Source of the DNA: Aldrovandia affinis
Taxonomy: Eukaryota > Chordata > Actinopteri > Notacanthiformes > Halosauridae
NCBI GenBank assembly: GCA_029706075.1
Contig: JAINUG010000323.1
Span: 434,001 to 498,000 of the forward strand
Length of the DNA stretch: 64,000 bases
Reading direction: 5' to 3'
Both the position numbers and the translations under genes were made by a program. Positions 22,059 to 32,627 of the stretch are shown here, one piece after another (position 1 is the stretch's first letter; every line of letters begins with the position of its first letter). The notes under the pieces are model-generated. The model was not told the DNA's origin. It searched no databases and saw nothing but the letters and a program-made list of their open reading frames with translations.

Positions 22059-22110
22059 TGCATGGCACTGCTATGTGACAGGTGAGACCATCACATAGCA
22101 GTGCCATGCA
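22059..22110. other. Perfect 20-bp inverted repeat (hairpin) with 12-nt loop
   Basis: The arm tgcatggcactgctatgtga at 22059-22078 is exactly reverse-complemented at 22091-22110, around the loop caggtgagacca. No flanking inverted-repeat transposon ends or coding frame explain it. It could be a cruciform, a recent local inversion/duplication, a MITE core, or a short hairpin RNA. Stem length is at the low end for an animal microRNA precursor. Confidence 0.7.
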
Positions 22111-22865
22111 ATAATACATTCTACATTATTATACATACTGTATTATATTAAATGTTGAAATATAGTTTTAACCTGCTTTCCTTTTCTGTGTAATTCAGCA
22201 CAGTAAATGTATGAAGGCAGTCTGATTGAGAATGCAGAGATCGAGAATCTCTCAGATGACACACGCCTACTATGCTACATTACATAGGGGAGCTACATTA
22301 CAGTACCTGTGAAAAGCAGCTTGGCGTTCAGCTGTAATCCAACTGCATGGTGTATACAGCGGTCTTTATCTGAACCTCTAAAGACCCGAGACCGTAACAA
22401 AAATCTTAAAAAACTGAATTTCTAGGAGAGATCCGAAGGGAGCTCTGCTTTCAACCCCTACGACCATTACACAATACACCGTCGACCGCATTAAATATTC
22501 AGTAAGAAAACATACACGTTAAAAGTCCCTCTATAACACATTTTTTTAATGAATAATTCAGTCGTACAATAACTGTGATGTACTATAAAGCTTTTCTTTT
22601 TCTCCGCAGCCAGTGCCATCTCACGTGTACAGTTTTGGGGTCACACACGTACTATAACAGATCTGAAGCCAGCTGGGTGTGCCTTGAATTTGTATTACGA
22701 TGCATCTGTACAGCAGTGCATTATGGGATACCCTTTACTGAGTCATAAGTGTCTACAGGAAACATACAACCTTCAGATAACACTTTCAGTGGAATTACAT
22801 GTCAAATTCAAGATACTGGAAAACCGTTAAAATATACCTTTTTAGGTCAACAACAGTGATAAAAT
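22111..22865. other. No gene seen
   Basis: AT-rich sequence, no motif recognised. Confidence 0.5.
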
Positions 22866-23296
22866 TACACTAGACTCCAATTTTACTCACACCCTTGATA
22901 AAGATGATCAAAAGAGATCGTATAAAATAAACTATATAAGTAATGAGGTATATTTCATGCTCAAAATTCCAAACCTACAATACTAATACTATTGTTCAGA
23001 AAAACACATTTTGTTTTATTAATAAAAAAGAAATTCTCCAGAAAACATCTGGATCACAATTATTCACACCCCTAATTATTCTTTTAAATGTAATCCAACA
23101 AAAACATATATTTATAAATATACAACTTATTTGAAGTTCATTGGAAGGTTATGGAACTATAGAGTGGCCTACAATGGTTTCCTGTTTCCCTAGGGTATAA
23201 AAAGGAGGGAACACACATTTGAAATACTGTGGTCAGCCAGCCCATAGTTAAAGGCAAAGAACTCCCTGAAAGCATCAGACAAAAGGTATTGACCTC
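22866..23296 (+). mobile_element. Tc1/mariner family A, 5' fragment (copy 2)
   Basis: Starts with the inverted repeat (tactcacacccttgataaag). It matches 52728-53135 of copy 3 through the 5' untranslated part (gggtataaaaaggag) into the transposase start (GKELPESIRQKVL-like). It stops abruptly at 23296, where the next LINE begins. No catalytic part remains. Confidence 0.85.
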
Positions 23297-24960
23297 AGTG
23301 GGGGCGCTAGCTGTCAGAGCGACTCCCAACCTGTGGTTCATTGTTTGTTCATTTTTTTGTTTGTTTTGCTGTTTATGAAAGTGATTAAGGGTGCGATCAA
23401 CAACACATCAAGGATGATAACATAGGTGAAACAAACTGCTCACCTATTCGCGGGGCAACCTGTTGGACTTGAGGCATGCTTCCCCGGATCTACTGGTATC
23501 GTTGCTCACTGATCAGATCCCTCCATGACTGACACAGAAACTGCACAAGGGGATGCGGAGAAAAAGGGGTTCCAGGGGAGGAATCCAAAACAGTCTGAGG
23601 AGACGAGGTAGTAAGCTCCCATTACCTGCTATCACCTTGTCAAATGTGCGATCACTACGGAACAAAATGCACTGTTTGCACTGACAAAATTTGAATCTGA
23701 CTACCGGCAAACAAGCTTGTTTTGTTTTACTGAATCATGGCTGTCTAACGAGCCGACAGCAGAACGGCTGATCAGCCTGCGTTTCTCTTGGGCGATTTCA
23801 ATAGGTGCACAAAATAGCACACTCCTCCCCAATCTAGAGCAGTATGTTTCATCCCCGACTGGACTGGACAGAACACTGGATCAGATTTTTGGGAGTATAC
23901 CTGGTGCATACGTCTCCAAGCCACGCCCACCTCTTGGTCATTCTGACCATAATGTAATCCTCCTGCTGCCACGTTACAGACAAAAACTGAAAACGGACAA
24001 AATCCAAACAAAAGTTTGGGATAATGACTGTTAAGAAACTCTGGGATAATGACTGGGAAATGTTTTTTCAGAGCAGTGGGGCAGACCTAACTCCATCTGT
24101 TCCTGCTTAGGCTACTGTGTGGATACTGTAATTCCATCTAAACAGGTCAGACTGTACCCAAATAACAAGCCTTGGGTAACTAAAGATTTAAAACACTGTT
24201 TGAACCTCAAGAAAATGGCATTCATACAGGGAGACGAACACAGAGTCAAGGAACTGGAGACGGAGCTGAAGCATACGACCAAACTGGCCAGACTCCATCA
24301 TAAGAACAAGGTGGAGGAAAAGTTCACCACTGGCAATGCAAGGGAGGCCTGGCAAGGACTCAACACCATGATGGGCAGAGCCCAGAAGCCATCTTAGATT
24401 AAGTGTTCTGATTCCGCCTCCTTTGCAGAGCACTTGAACTCTGTTCATGCCAGGTTCAACAGGACTGACCCCCAGGATGACTGGGCCCCCACCCACCCCA
24501 GTCTCCCCTCACCACGCATCATAGTGGAAAGGTGGAATGTGACATCCATCCTGTCAAGAGTCAACCCTCGGAAACCCCTGGGCCAGACGGGCTCAAAGGC
24601 AGGGTGCTCAAGGAGTGTGCCCCCGAGCTGGGAGACATCCTAACACAGCTATTTCAACTGTTTTTAGACTCTGGCTTTGTCCCCCAGGTGTGGAAGAAGT
24701 CCTCCATCATCCCTGTGCCCAAGAAACCACAACCTAAGGCCATGAATGACTTCAGGCCTGTGGCACTAACATCTGTGCTGTGGAAGTGCACGGAGAGGGT
24801 GATATGCCTGGACACTGTGGCCAGGAATGTCGACTCCCCACATCCCAACACAAGGATTTTATTCATGACTTTTTCATCTGCTTTTAATACAGTACACACA
24901 CACACCCTACTGAATCGCCTACAGGGACTACAGATCAACCCACAGCTTCTGTAACACAAG
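23297..24960 (+). mobile_element. Rex1/CR1-type non-LTR retrotransposon, decayed
   Basis: Plus-strand frames show, in order: LSNVRSLRNKM (start of the APE endonuclease, about 23635); CFTESWLS; LGDFNRCT in a shifted frame (23788-23813); PPLGHSDHN (endonuclease SDH motif, about 23930); then the ORF at 24119-24397. After these come PDGLKGRVLKECAPEL and MNDFRPVALTSVLWKC (RT fingers, 24590-24790), and RT motif A as MTFSSAFNTV, in which the catalytic Asp is replaced (DFSSAFNT expected). The element ends shortly after, at about 24950, so the YADD-containing part and C-terminus are missing. Part of the endonuclease centre is also deleted. Clade assignment (Rex1 versus CR1) is from memory of the motif style. 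Confidence 0.8.
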
Positions 24961-26114
24961 ACAAACATCAAAAATAGACAACATAAAACCACTGCCGATG
25001 TCAGCACCCACAAACTCAAAGAGTAATGTTCATTTGGATGAGAAGATTTCTCATGAGGTGTTGCATAATTAAGCCATAGTGACAGGTGCTTCCTGCCGCC
25101 GTCCTCCAAGAAAACACTGGGATTGTGTCCCAGAATTGTGGTCTGCCCCTGTTTTAGTTGACCTGGCCCGTCCTTTCACCTTAACTTCTGATCTGTTTGC
25201 TCTCGAATTCTGCTTTTGGTTTTTGTTCGAAACATTTATTGCTATGGCGTAGTAGATTACCAGATGAGCTGCCATCTCCGTTTATGATAGAACTTTGAAT
25301 CAAGTTTTGACAAATCAAAAGATGTTCTGGCGTAGAAGAGGAGACACTGATCCTTGTTTATGCAGCCAATATGTTTTGGTGTATTAATACAGTGCTGAAC
25401 ATGTTTTAGAAGTGGGGAGGATATACAGTGTAGTATACAATGCTTGATGTACTCACTGTCATGAAAAACATCTGCTAGGAAAAGTACAAATCTTTGTGTT
25501 TATGAAAACTTGACAATGACAATAAGAAAACAACATTGTAGTGACCCATGTAGAATAGCCAAGGTCCAACTGAGGATGATGGTGTGGGTATGGGGTATGT
25601 TCAGCCCTGTTTCTCACATTTCAGGCTTGTATATAAATACCCAGGCACCATAAAGCTTTCTACAGCCCACAGTGTACCTACATATTTTAATAGCTTGTTC
25701 AAAAATTGATATGAATGAATAACGCATATTAATCATAGACAAATGGCATCGATTATGGAAGGTGAACCCTATGACCTGTTGACCCTTTGTTAACAGAATA
25801 GCAGACTACACCCTCACCCCACAGCAGACATATGTCTTCTGGTGTCAATTAGCCATTATATTTCTAGCACATTTTCTATCTCTGTTATTTTGCATGTTGT
25901 ACACAACACCCTTTGTGCTCTCTTTTCATTATACGAACGTTTAGTTGATTTACTCAAAAAATGTCTGTGGTTGTCCACTGGTCAAATTACATAGGTTTCC
26001 CTGTGAACTCCAAGGGATGTAACTGTTTCCCCTTTGTTGTGAAGATTGCACTATGTTTGCTGCCATGTCCAGCAGTGTTGTTTGTTATTAAATATGATTA
26101 AAAAAAAGGGGAAG
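24961..26114. other. No gene seen
   Basis: No recognisable repeat or exon; the ORF at 24654-25109 on the minus strand is a shadow of the LINE. Confidence 0.5.
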
Positions 26115-26144
26115 TACAGGAAGCTTCCAAAATGAAGGAAACAT

Positions 26145-27757
26145 TTTACATTTACATTTTAGGCATTTCGCAGACGCTCTTATCCAGAGCGACTTACAAG
26201 ATGTGCATTAATACATGGGAGGAACAATCATAGTTTGCGCACGAGATCAGTGCAGTAATTCAGCGATAGACATCGTTGTAGGCAGCTGCATACCATACCT
26301 GTAACACTGGGAAGGAAAAGGTTAGTCATTTCTTTTTTTTATTAAATGAGAAGGCAGGGATGCATATACAAGAAGTGTTGAGCAAGTCGGCAGTGGTGAT
26401 AACAATAGGTTAGATGTACAGAATTCAGTGGTAGTGGAGTCTGAAAAGGTGGGTTTTGAGTCTCTTGTGGAAGATCGTAAGTGATTCCGCGGTCCTGACC
26501 GATTGCGGAAGGTTGTTCCACCACCGAGGGGTCAGGACAGAGAAGAGGCGAGACCACGAGGAACGGCTGCCGGGCGCCCGGAGGGATGGGACAGTCAGTT
26601 TGCCAGAGGAGGCTGAGCGGAGGGGTCTGGCTGGGGTGTAGGGTGTGATGAGTGTCTGGAGGTAAGGGGGAGCAGTTCCTCTAGCCACCTGAAAGGCAAG
26701 CACCAGTGATTTAAATCTGATGCGTGCTGCGATGGGGAGCCAGTGCAGAGAGGAGAGTAGAGGGGTGACGTGGGTGAACTTGGGTTGATTGAACACCAGA
26801 CGTGCAGCCGCATTCTGGACTAGTTGCAACAGCTTGATGCGCAGGCCGGTAGGCCTGCCAGTAAGGAATTACAGTAGTCCAGATGCATGATCACCAGGGC
26901 CTGGACCAGGAGTTGTGTGGCCTCTTGGGTGAGGAACGGTCGGATCCTCCACATGTTGTGGAGGGAGAATCGGCAGGTTCAGGTGATCGCTGCTCTGTGG
27001 GCCGAGAAGCACAGCTGGTCGTCCAGAGTCACTCCAAGACTCCTAGCAGACTAGGACGGAGACACTATGGAGCCTTCCACGGTGATTGAAGCATCAATCA
27101 TCAGGGAGCCCTTCACTGGGAGGAAGAGCAGCTCAGCCTTCCCCAGGTTCAGATTCAGGTGGTGGGTGGACATCCAGGCAGAGATGTCAGCCAGGCATGC
27201 AGAGAGCTGTGCCGGGCCCTGCGTCTCAGATGGAGAGAAGGAGAGAAAGAGTTGAGTGTTGTCAGAATAACAGTGGTAAGAAAAACCATGAGCAGAGATA
27301 ACAGAACCAAGTGACTTAGTGTACAGGGAAAATAGGACTGGGCCTAGCACCGAACCCTGCGGGACTCCAGTAGAGAGGGTGTGGGGAGAGGAGAGGGATC
27401 CTCTCCAGGCCACCTGGTATGACCGGTCAGCTAAGTATGACTTGAACCATGTCAGTGCAGATCCAGAGATTCCCATCTCGACGAGAGATGAGAGCAGGAT
27501 CTGGTGGTCCATGGTATCAAATGCAGCTGACAGGTCGAGGAGGAGGAGGACGGAGCTAAGGGACTGGGACTTAGCCGTTTGAAGAGCCTCAGTGACCGCA
27601 AGGAGAGCAGTCTCTGTGTAGTGGCCTACCTTGAACCCAGATTGGTTGGGATCAAGCAGGTCATTCTGTAGGAGATGAGCAGACAGTTGGTTATAGACAG
27701 CCCGCTCTAGTGTTTTGGAGAGGAAAGGGAGGAGAGAGACAGGTCCAACATAAAGTG
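26145..27757 (-). mobile_element. L2-clade LINE, copy 1, 5'-truncated
   Basis: The 3' end (left on +) is ttacatttacatttta plus gcagacgctcttatccagag, the tail shared with local SINEs. The minus-strand ORF2 part extends from about 27746 (GPVSLLPFLSKTLERAV) to the C-terminus RWWNNLPQSVRTAESL (26500s). Everything 5' of mid-RT is missing, as usual for target-primed insertion. It lies within a Tc1-D element. Confidence 0.9.
27051..27746 (-). pseudogene. L2 reverse transcriptase fragment (active-site mutant)
   Basis: The open frame covers RT motifs. The template-grip segment is LDPNQSGFKVGH; motif A, LLDLSAAFDTMDH, has its Asp intact (residues 78-90). Motif B is GVPQGSVLGPVLF. The active-site motif reads YSDN (residues 169-172) where L2 elements have YADD, so the second catalytic Asp is lost. 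The frame is lost between about 27050 and 26830. The thumb and C-terminal part resume in another frame at 26829-26425 (MQLVQNAAARLVFNQPKFTH). Confidence 0.9.
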
Positions 27758-28034
27758 AGACAGAAACCAACATAAAGTGTTTTAATAGGATGTTGGGCCA
27801 CCACGAGCTGCCAGAACAGCTTCAATGCACCTTGCATAGATTCTACAAAAATCTGGAACTCTCTTGGAGGGATGCAACACCATTCTTCCATTAGAAATTC
27901 CATTATTTGGTGTTTTGTTGATGGTGGAGCGAAAACGCTCTCTAATCCCACATAAGTGTTGGTTTGAGATCTGGTAACTGAGATGGCCATGGCATATGGT
28001 TTACATTGTTTTCATGTTCATCAAACCATTCAGT

Positions 28035-28355
28035 TGTTGTGAAAAAAAACTCAGTAGGATTGTAGAGAATTTCTTAAAACAGTATTAAAAGCTTTTATTA
28101 CGCACAGCTGCACGGAGACTCGTGTCACGCAGGACACCAAATCTCCCGCCTTAAGGTTTAAATGTGATATTTATAACAAACACAAAGAAAAGGGAGGGAA
28201 CAGCGACAAAAGGGAGGTAACGAAAAACCTTTTGTTAGCCTGGCTGTTCAGAACTGCAGCGTCACACCGAGTTAATTAGTGTCTGTGTGTCCCCCTGTGG
28301 ATCTTTCTCTAAGATTCCAACTTTATACAAACAGGACACGTTTTTTTCTTCCACA
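28035..28355 (-). mobile_element. Solo LTR of an endogenous retrovirus-like element
   Basis: A 321-bp insertion within Tc1-D, flanked by the 4-bp duplication CAGT (28031-28034 and 28356-28359). On the minus strand it begins TGTGGAAGAAAAA and ends TTCACAACA, the TG...CA of LTRs. It contains a TATA-like ttataaata (about 28170) and an AATAAA signal (28092-28097) in the right order. A 4-bp duplication is typical of gammaretrovirus-type integrases. No internal region remains, so it arose by LTR-LTR recombination or is a fragment. Confidence 0.75.
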
Positions 28356-28622
28356 CAGTGACCACCTATGCCCTGTGGATGGGGGCATTGTCATCCTGGA
28401 AGAGATCACTCCCATCAGGATAGAAATGCTTCACAATAGGATGAAGGTTGTCACTCAGAATGGCTTTGCATGTATTGTTGTCTACCATTCCTTCTAAGGG
28501 GTTGAGTTGATCTAAGCCATGGCAGGAAAATGCACCCACACCATAACAGAGCCACCAGTTTAATAATACTACTAATAAGTAATTTACTCAAGTGTTTCCT
28601 TTATTCTGGCAGTTGCCTCTAT

Positions 28623-29285
28623 GTTCATAAAGCCAAGGACAGTCTAATTGCTTTTAGCTCAGGATATGAAAGGTGACCTGAGATCAGAGCTCCAAATATA
28701 CCCACTATGGCCACAGCATACCAAATGCTGATCCCAGACCAGAATGCAGAGAAAGTGTCAGCTCTCATCATAGCTCGCTTCACTCTGACCAAAGGCTCCT
28801 TGATTCGGTTTTAAAACACTAACGAGCTATGGCACTTCAATACAGAACTGCTGCTTTGAGCCTGGAGTGGACATTGTGAATCATTATTTTTTAACACATT
28901 GGCCTGAGCTTCCCAACAGTCCCCTTTTATTTAACAGTGAAGCAGGGTTCTGTTTTTGATGAGGTGTGTTAATATTCTGATCATCTCTCATGCAGTGTCT
29001 GAGCAGGAAACAGGAATGATATCTGGTCTCACATCAAGGTATTTTCCTTGCTGCCCCTCCTACAGCTAATAATTATTGGCCATGTTATCCCACAGTGATA
29101 TTCTGTGTGTAGCTATCTTTGTTGGAGTTATATTTTTGATAAATATTGATCACAATATGTGATTTTTCTGAAGCCAGACACAAATGTAAGGTGCCGGTAT
29201 GAAATTTTTTTCCCCTTCATTTGTGCTACTTGGATCCTGCTAAACAATATGGCAATGAAAAATTGTTTAAAAAATGTATTGTATA
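28623..29285. other. No gene seen
   Basis: No motif recognised. Confidence 0.5.
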
Positions 29286-31760
29286 TATTACATATCATGA
29301 GATAAATTTGATAAGAACAGGCCATTCTGCCCATCTAGGCTTGTCATTTCCTAGTCTAAAGAATATCCAGTACTACATCAAGCCTGGACTTGCAGAATTT
29401 GCCTTTCAACCTGTGTCCTCTTGTTCTGATAACCAAGCTTATCTTAAAAAATATTTGGTAGTTCACTTTGTTAATCCATTTTTGTTTTTGTTTTTGTTTT
29501 TTGTTAAACCTCAATCAAATCCCCTCTAAGTATCCATTTGCTAAGCTTGAATAGATTATTAATTCCTCGCAACTTTTACCTTTGATGCCAGGTACCAATT
29601 TAATTGCCCTTCTTTACACTTTTTCGAGAGATTCTATATCTTTCTTGTAGTGTGGTGCACAGAACTGCACACAGTACTCTAAGTGAGGTCTGACAAAGGC
29701 ATTGTATAACATCAATATAGCCTCCTTTGATTTATATTCAATACTTTTTGCTATATATCCCAGCATTCTGTTGGCCTTTTTCACAGCTGCCAAGCACTGC
29801 TTAGATGCAGCTAGACTTTGATCAACTACAATTCCTAAGTCTTTTTAAAATTGAACACCTTCACATTTTTTTCCTCCCATAAAATACTCCTGTCTTATAT
29901 TTGAATTCCCACATGCATTGCATAATGCTTTTTAAAGATTTAGTCATCCACTGTGGACATAGGCGGAGGGTGTGTAAGGCTGGGGAAAGCTTAGCCTTCC
30001 CCTGGCCACGGGCATGGCAATTTATATATACGTATACAATTAAATACGAATATATACACTACCGGTCAAGAGTTTTAGAATAGCTCAATTTTTCCAGTTT
30101 TTATTTAAATTTACGCAGTTTAATGTTTCAATGTACTCTGAAATTAAAGCATAGAACAAATAAACAATTGGAGATAAAAAATAAATCATGGAATCATTTT
30201 GTTTAACAAAATGTAATCAAAATATTTGACTCATCAAAGTAGCCACCTTTTGCAGATATAACAGCCAAACACACTCGTGGCATTCTTTCTACAATGGAAA
30301 TCAAATATTGTTCGGAAAGTTCTTCCCAACACTGTTGCAGAAGTTCCCACAAATGTGTTGCACTTGTAGGTTGCTTTGCTTTCACCCTTCTGTCCCATTC
30401 ATCCCAAACCAGCTCGATGGGGTTTAAGTCTGGAGACTGCACTGGCCATTTCATGATTTGAAGCCTACTGTCTTGTTCTTTTCTTCTAAGGTAGTTCTGA
30501 CATAGCCTGGAGGTATGTTTTGGGTCATTATCTTGCTGTAGGATGAACCCCTGACCAACTAGGCGTAGACCAGAGGGTAGTGCATGGTGCTGCAAAATGC
30601 TGTGGTAGCCCTTTTGGTTCAGGGTGCCAGTCACTCTGTGACTCTGTGAAGTCTTGAAGACTTGCGCCATAATTGCTTCACACTGCTATCTACTGGTCAA
30701 AATATAGTGCATGCGCATATTTCATTCACAGTTTTGAAATTGAGAAGTTTGACCTAATCTTTATTACTTACATTTTCTCTAATTTTATTAAAACCAGCTC
30801 ATCTGAAGTAAATAAATCTAGAGGAGACAGTCTTAACTTGCCAAAAAATATCAAAAGTAACTGCTCTATGATCACTTGTCCCTGTGGTGGTTCCGCTACC
30901 TCTGAGCTGCAAATTCTGTCTGATTATTACCCTCTCGTAGGCTAAGTAACAGACCGCATCAAAAAGCAGTCATTAACGTCATCTAAAAACTCCTCTTCAC
31001 ATTGACCCTGACCTGACACTACTTGCCAATTAATAGAGTAATTGAAATCGCCCATTATTAACGTCTCTCCTTCTGCGCAGGCTTGTTTTATGTTTCCATA
31101 GAGCATAGTATCCATGTTGCTGTCTGAAGCTGTTGGTCTATAGCATACTCCTATATTAAGGCCCTTCTCATGATCTCCCAGTCGTCTAATCCAGATGGCC
31201 TCACAAGGAATGGGAGGGTAAATTCCTGGAATTTCCTGCACATTAAGGCCTTCTTTCACATAAAGGGCCACACCCCCACCTCTTTTATTTGTTATATCCT
31301 TCTGAACAATTTGTACCCCTCCACATTATATTCATCCCCATCCACTGCACCAAGCCATGTCTCTGTAATCCCAACATTGTCATAACCCCCATTCAACATG
31401 ACATCCTCCAGTTCCAAAAACAATTATTTTATGCTTCTAGCATTTAAATAAAGGAACTTCAGAGTATTACACATACCTTTATTCTCATTCATTCCCACAC
31501 CTAACTGTGCCAAACCACCTCTATTAACATTATGCTCTAAAAGCTGCCCCTCCCCCCCCCGGCTCAATGCAGCTGTACCCCTCCGGTTCAGGTGAACGTC
31601 ATCATGCTTGTACAGGTCACCCCTGTTCCAAAAGGAGTCCCAGTGCCCCATAAACCTGTACCCCTCTTTCCTGCACCAGGTTTGTAGCCATGCACAACAT
31701 CTCCATATACAATTCTGCTTCCCTTTAGTAGCACTTGCTACAGGCAGAATTCCAGAGAAT
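29286..31760 (-). mobile_element. CR1-type LINE missing its RT core, interrupted by Tc1
   Basis: Read on the minus strand from 31760. ORF1 C-terminus carries an SGNH-esterase-like end: a WxxFWNRGDLYKHDDVHLNR block with the DxxH pair (31650-31560). ORF2 begins LKFLYLNARSIK (31460). Endonuclease pieces follow: MALYVKEGLN through EAIWIRRLG, MGDFNYSINW (31070) and GTSDHRAVTFDIF (about 30870). After a Tc1-B insertion (30055-30672) and a loss of the RT centre, the C-terminal part follows (29850-29600): DLGIVVDQSLAAS, ANRMLGYIAKS, FVRPHLEYCVQF, HYKKDIESLEKV. The 3' UTR continues to about 29290. Several stops and frameshifts. Confidence 0.85.
30055..30672 (-). mobile_element. Tc1/mariner family B, C-terminal half (copy 2)
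   Basis: The left end is the inverted repeat tacactaccggtcaagagt. The 155-aa minus-strand frame 30203-30670 keeps FILQQDNDPKHTS (second catalytic Asp) and WPVQSPDLNPIELVWDE (third, Glu) intact, but everything before GTLNQKGYHSILQ is missing, including the first Asp and the DNA-binding domain. It is inserted in, or lies at the breakpoint of, the CR1-type LINE. Confidence 0.9.
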
Positions 31761-32436
31761 CTAATATTCTATTTCACTGCTGTGTTGAATCTTCATGTCA
31801 AGATTATTTCCAATGCAGCATTACTTGAGAGTCAGACCTATGTCAAACATTAGTCACATCCCTAAGTTGTAAGGGTTTCATTTAATGATAGTAACAGTTT
31901 TAACTGATAGCAGTGAGAGTAATCCAAAAGGAGATTACATTTTCATCTGTGCAATCTGTTCAGGGAAGCGTTCGATTACCATATAGAGCTAATGCAGGCT
32001 TAAGCAAGACTGAAACACTTTCTGTTTGGCAGTCTGAAATACAACCTTAACTTAACTTAATTTTGAAATGAATTCAAAATCTCTTCAACAGTTGAAACTG
32101 CTCTTGCAATGACCATTTTATGGTAGGTTAGACATACAGTACAGTTCTCACAGATATGTGAGAGTTGAAAGGTCACCTATATTATTCCCAGTCGGATTAC
32201 ATACACTCTGTCGTGCACCCAGAGAAGTTTTCCCTCACAGAATCCTCTCTTCAATGAAAGCTGTATTTTCTAGTGGATTAGAAATTCCAAGGAAAGGAGG
32301 GAAGCTGCCATCTGGTTTATTACAGATGGTCAATTCAAATCCATGATCTCAGTGTTTAGGCAGGGAACACAATACTGAGGCACAATAATTCTTCAATAAA
32401 TACTGTGAGGCTCCAAGCAACATTTCTTCAAGGTTA
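31761..32436. other. No gene seen
   Basis: No motif recognised. Confidence 0.5.
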
Positions 32437-32627
32437 CAAAATCCATTGATGGAATTGAGCAAAATGTCCACACACTGTTTAAATGCTCCCCCAAAGTGTT
32501 TTATTAGAACATCATTTCGACCACAAGTTGGTCTTCTTCAGGTTGTAGTCGAAACATTGTTCTAATAAAGCACTTTGAGGGAGCATTTAAACAGTGTGCG
32601 GATATTTCGATTAATCCAATGATTCAA
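32437..32627. repeat. Large palindrome (~90-bp arms)
   Basis: The left arm (cacactgtttaaatgctccc at about 32470) and right arm (gagcatttaaacagtgtg at about 32581) are inverted copies. The match extends inward through ttattagaac/gttctaataa and cgac/gtcg, to an inner spacer near 32525-32550. Weaker complementarity continues outward to about 32437 and 32627. The centre includes ttggtcttcttcagg. It looks like a fold-back MITE. No coding capacity. Confidence 0.8.

Larger units (their letters stand above)
26115..28622 (-). mobile_element. Tc1/mariner family D copy 2, split by an L2 LINE and a solo LTR
   Basis: A terminal-repeat-like segment (tacaggaagcttccaaaatg) lies at 26115-26144. The rest of the element resumes at about 27769 (aacataaagtgttttaatag) and ends with ttattctggcagttgcctct at 28622. 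Minus-strand transposase scraps are readable at 27990-27691: STKHQIMEFLMEEWCCIPP. Two later insertions interrupt it: an L2 LINE at 26145-27757 and an LTR at 28035-28355. The remaining Tc1-D text is close to 27.8-28.6 kb sequence of the other copies, including gccctgtggatgggggcatt. Confidence 0.8.
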
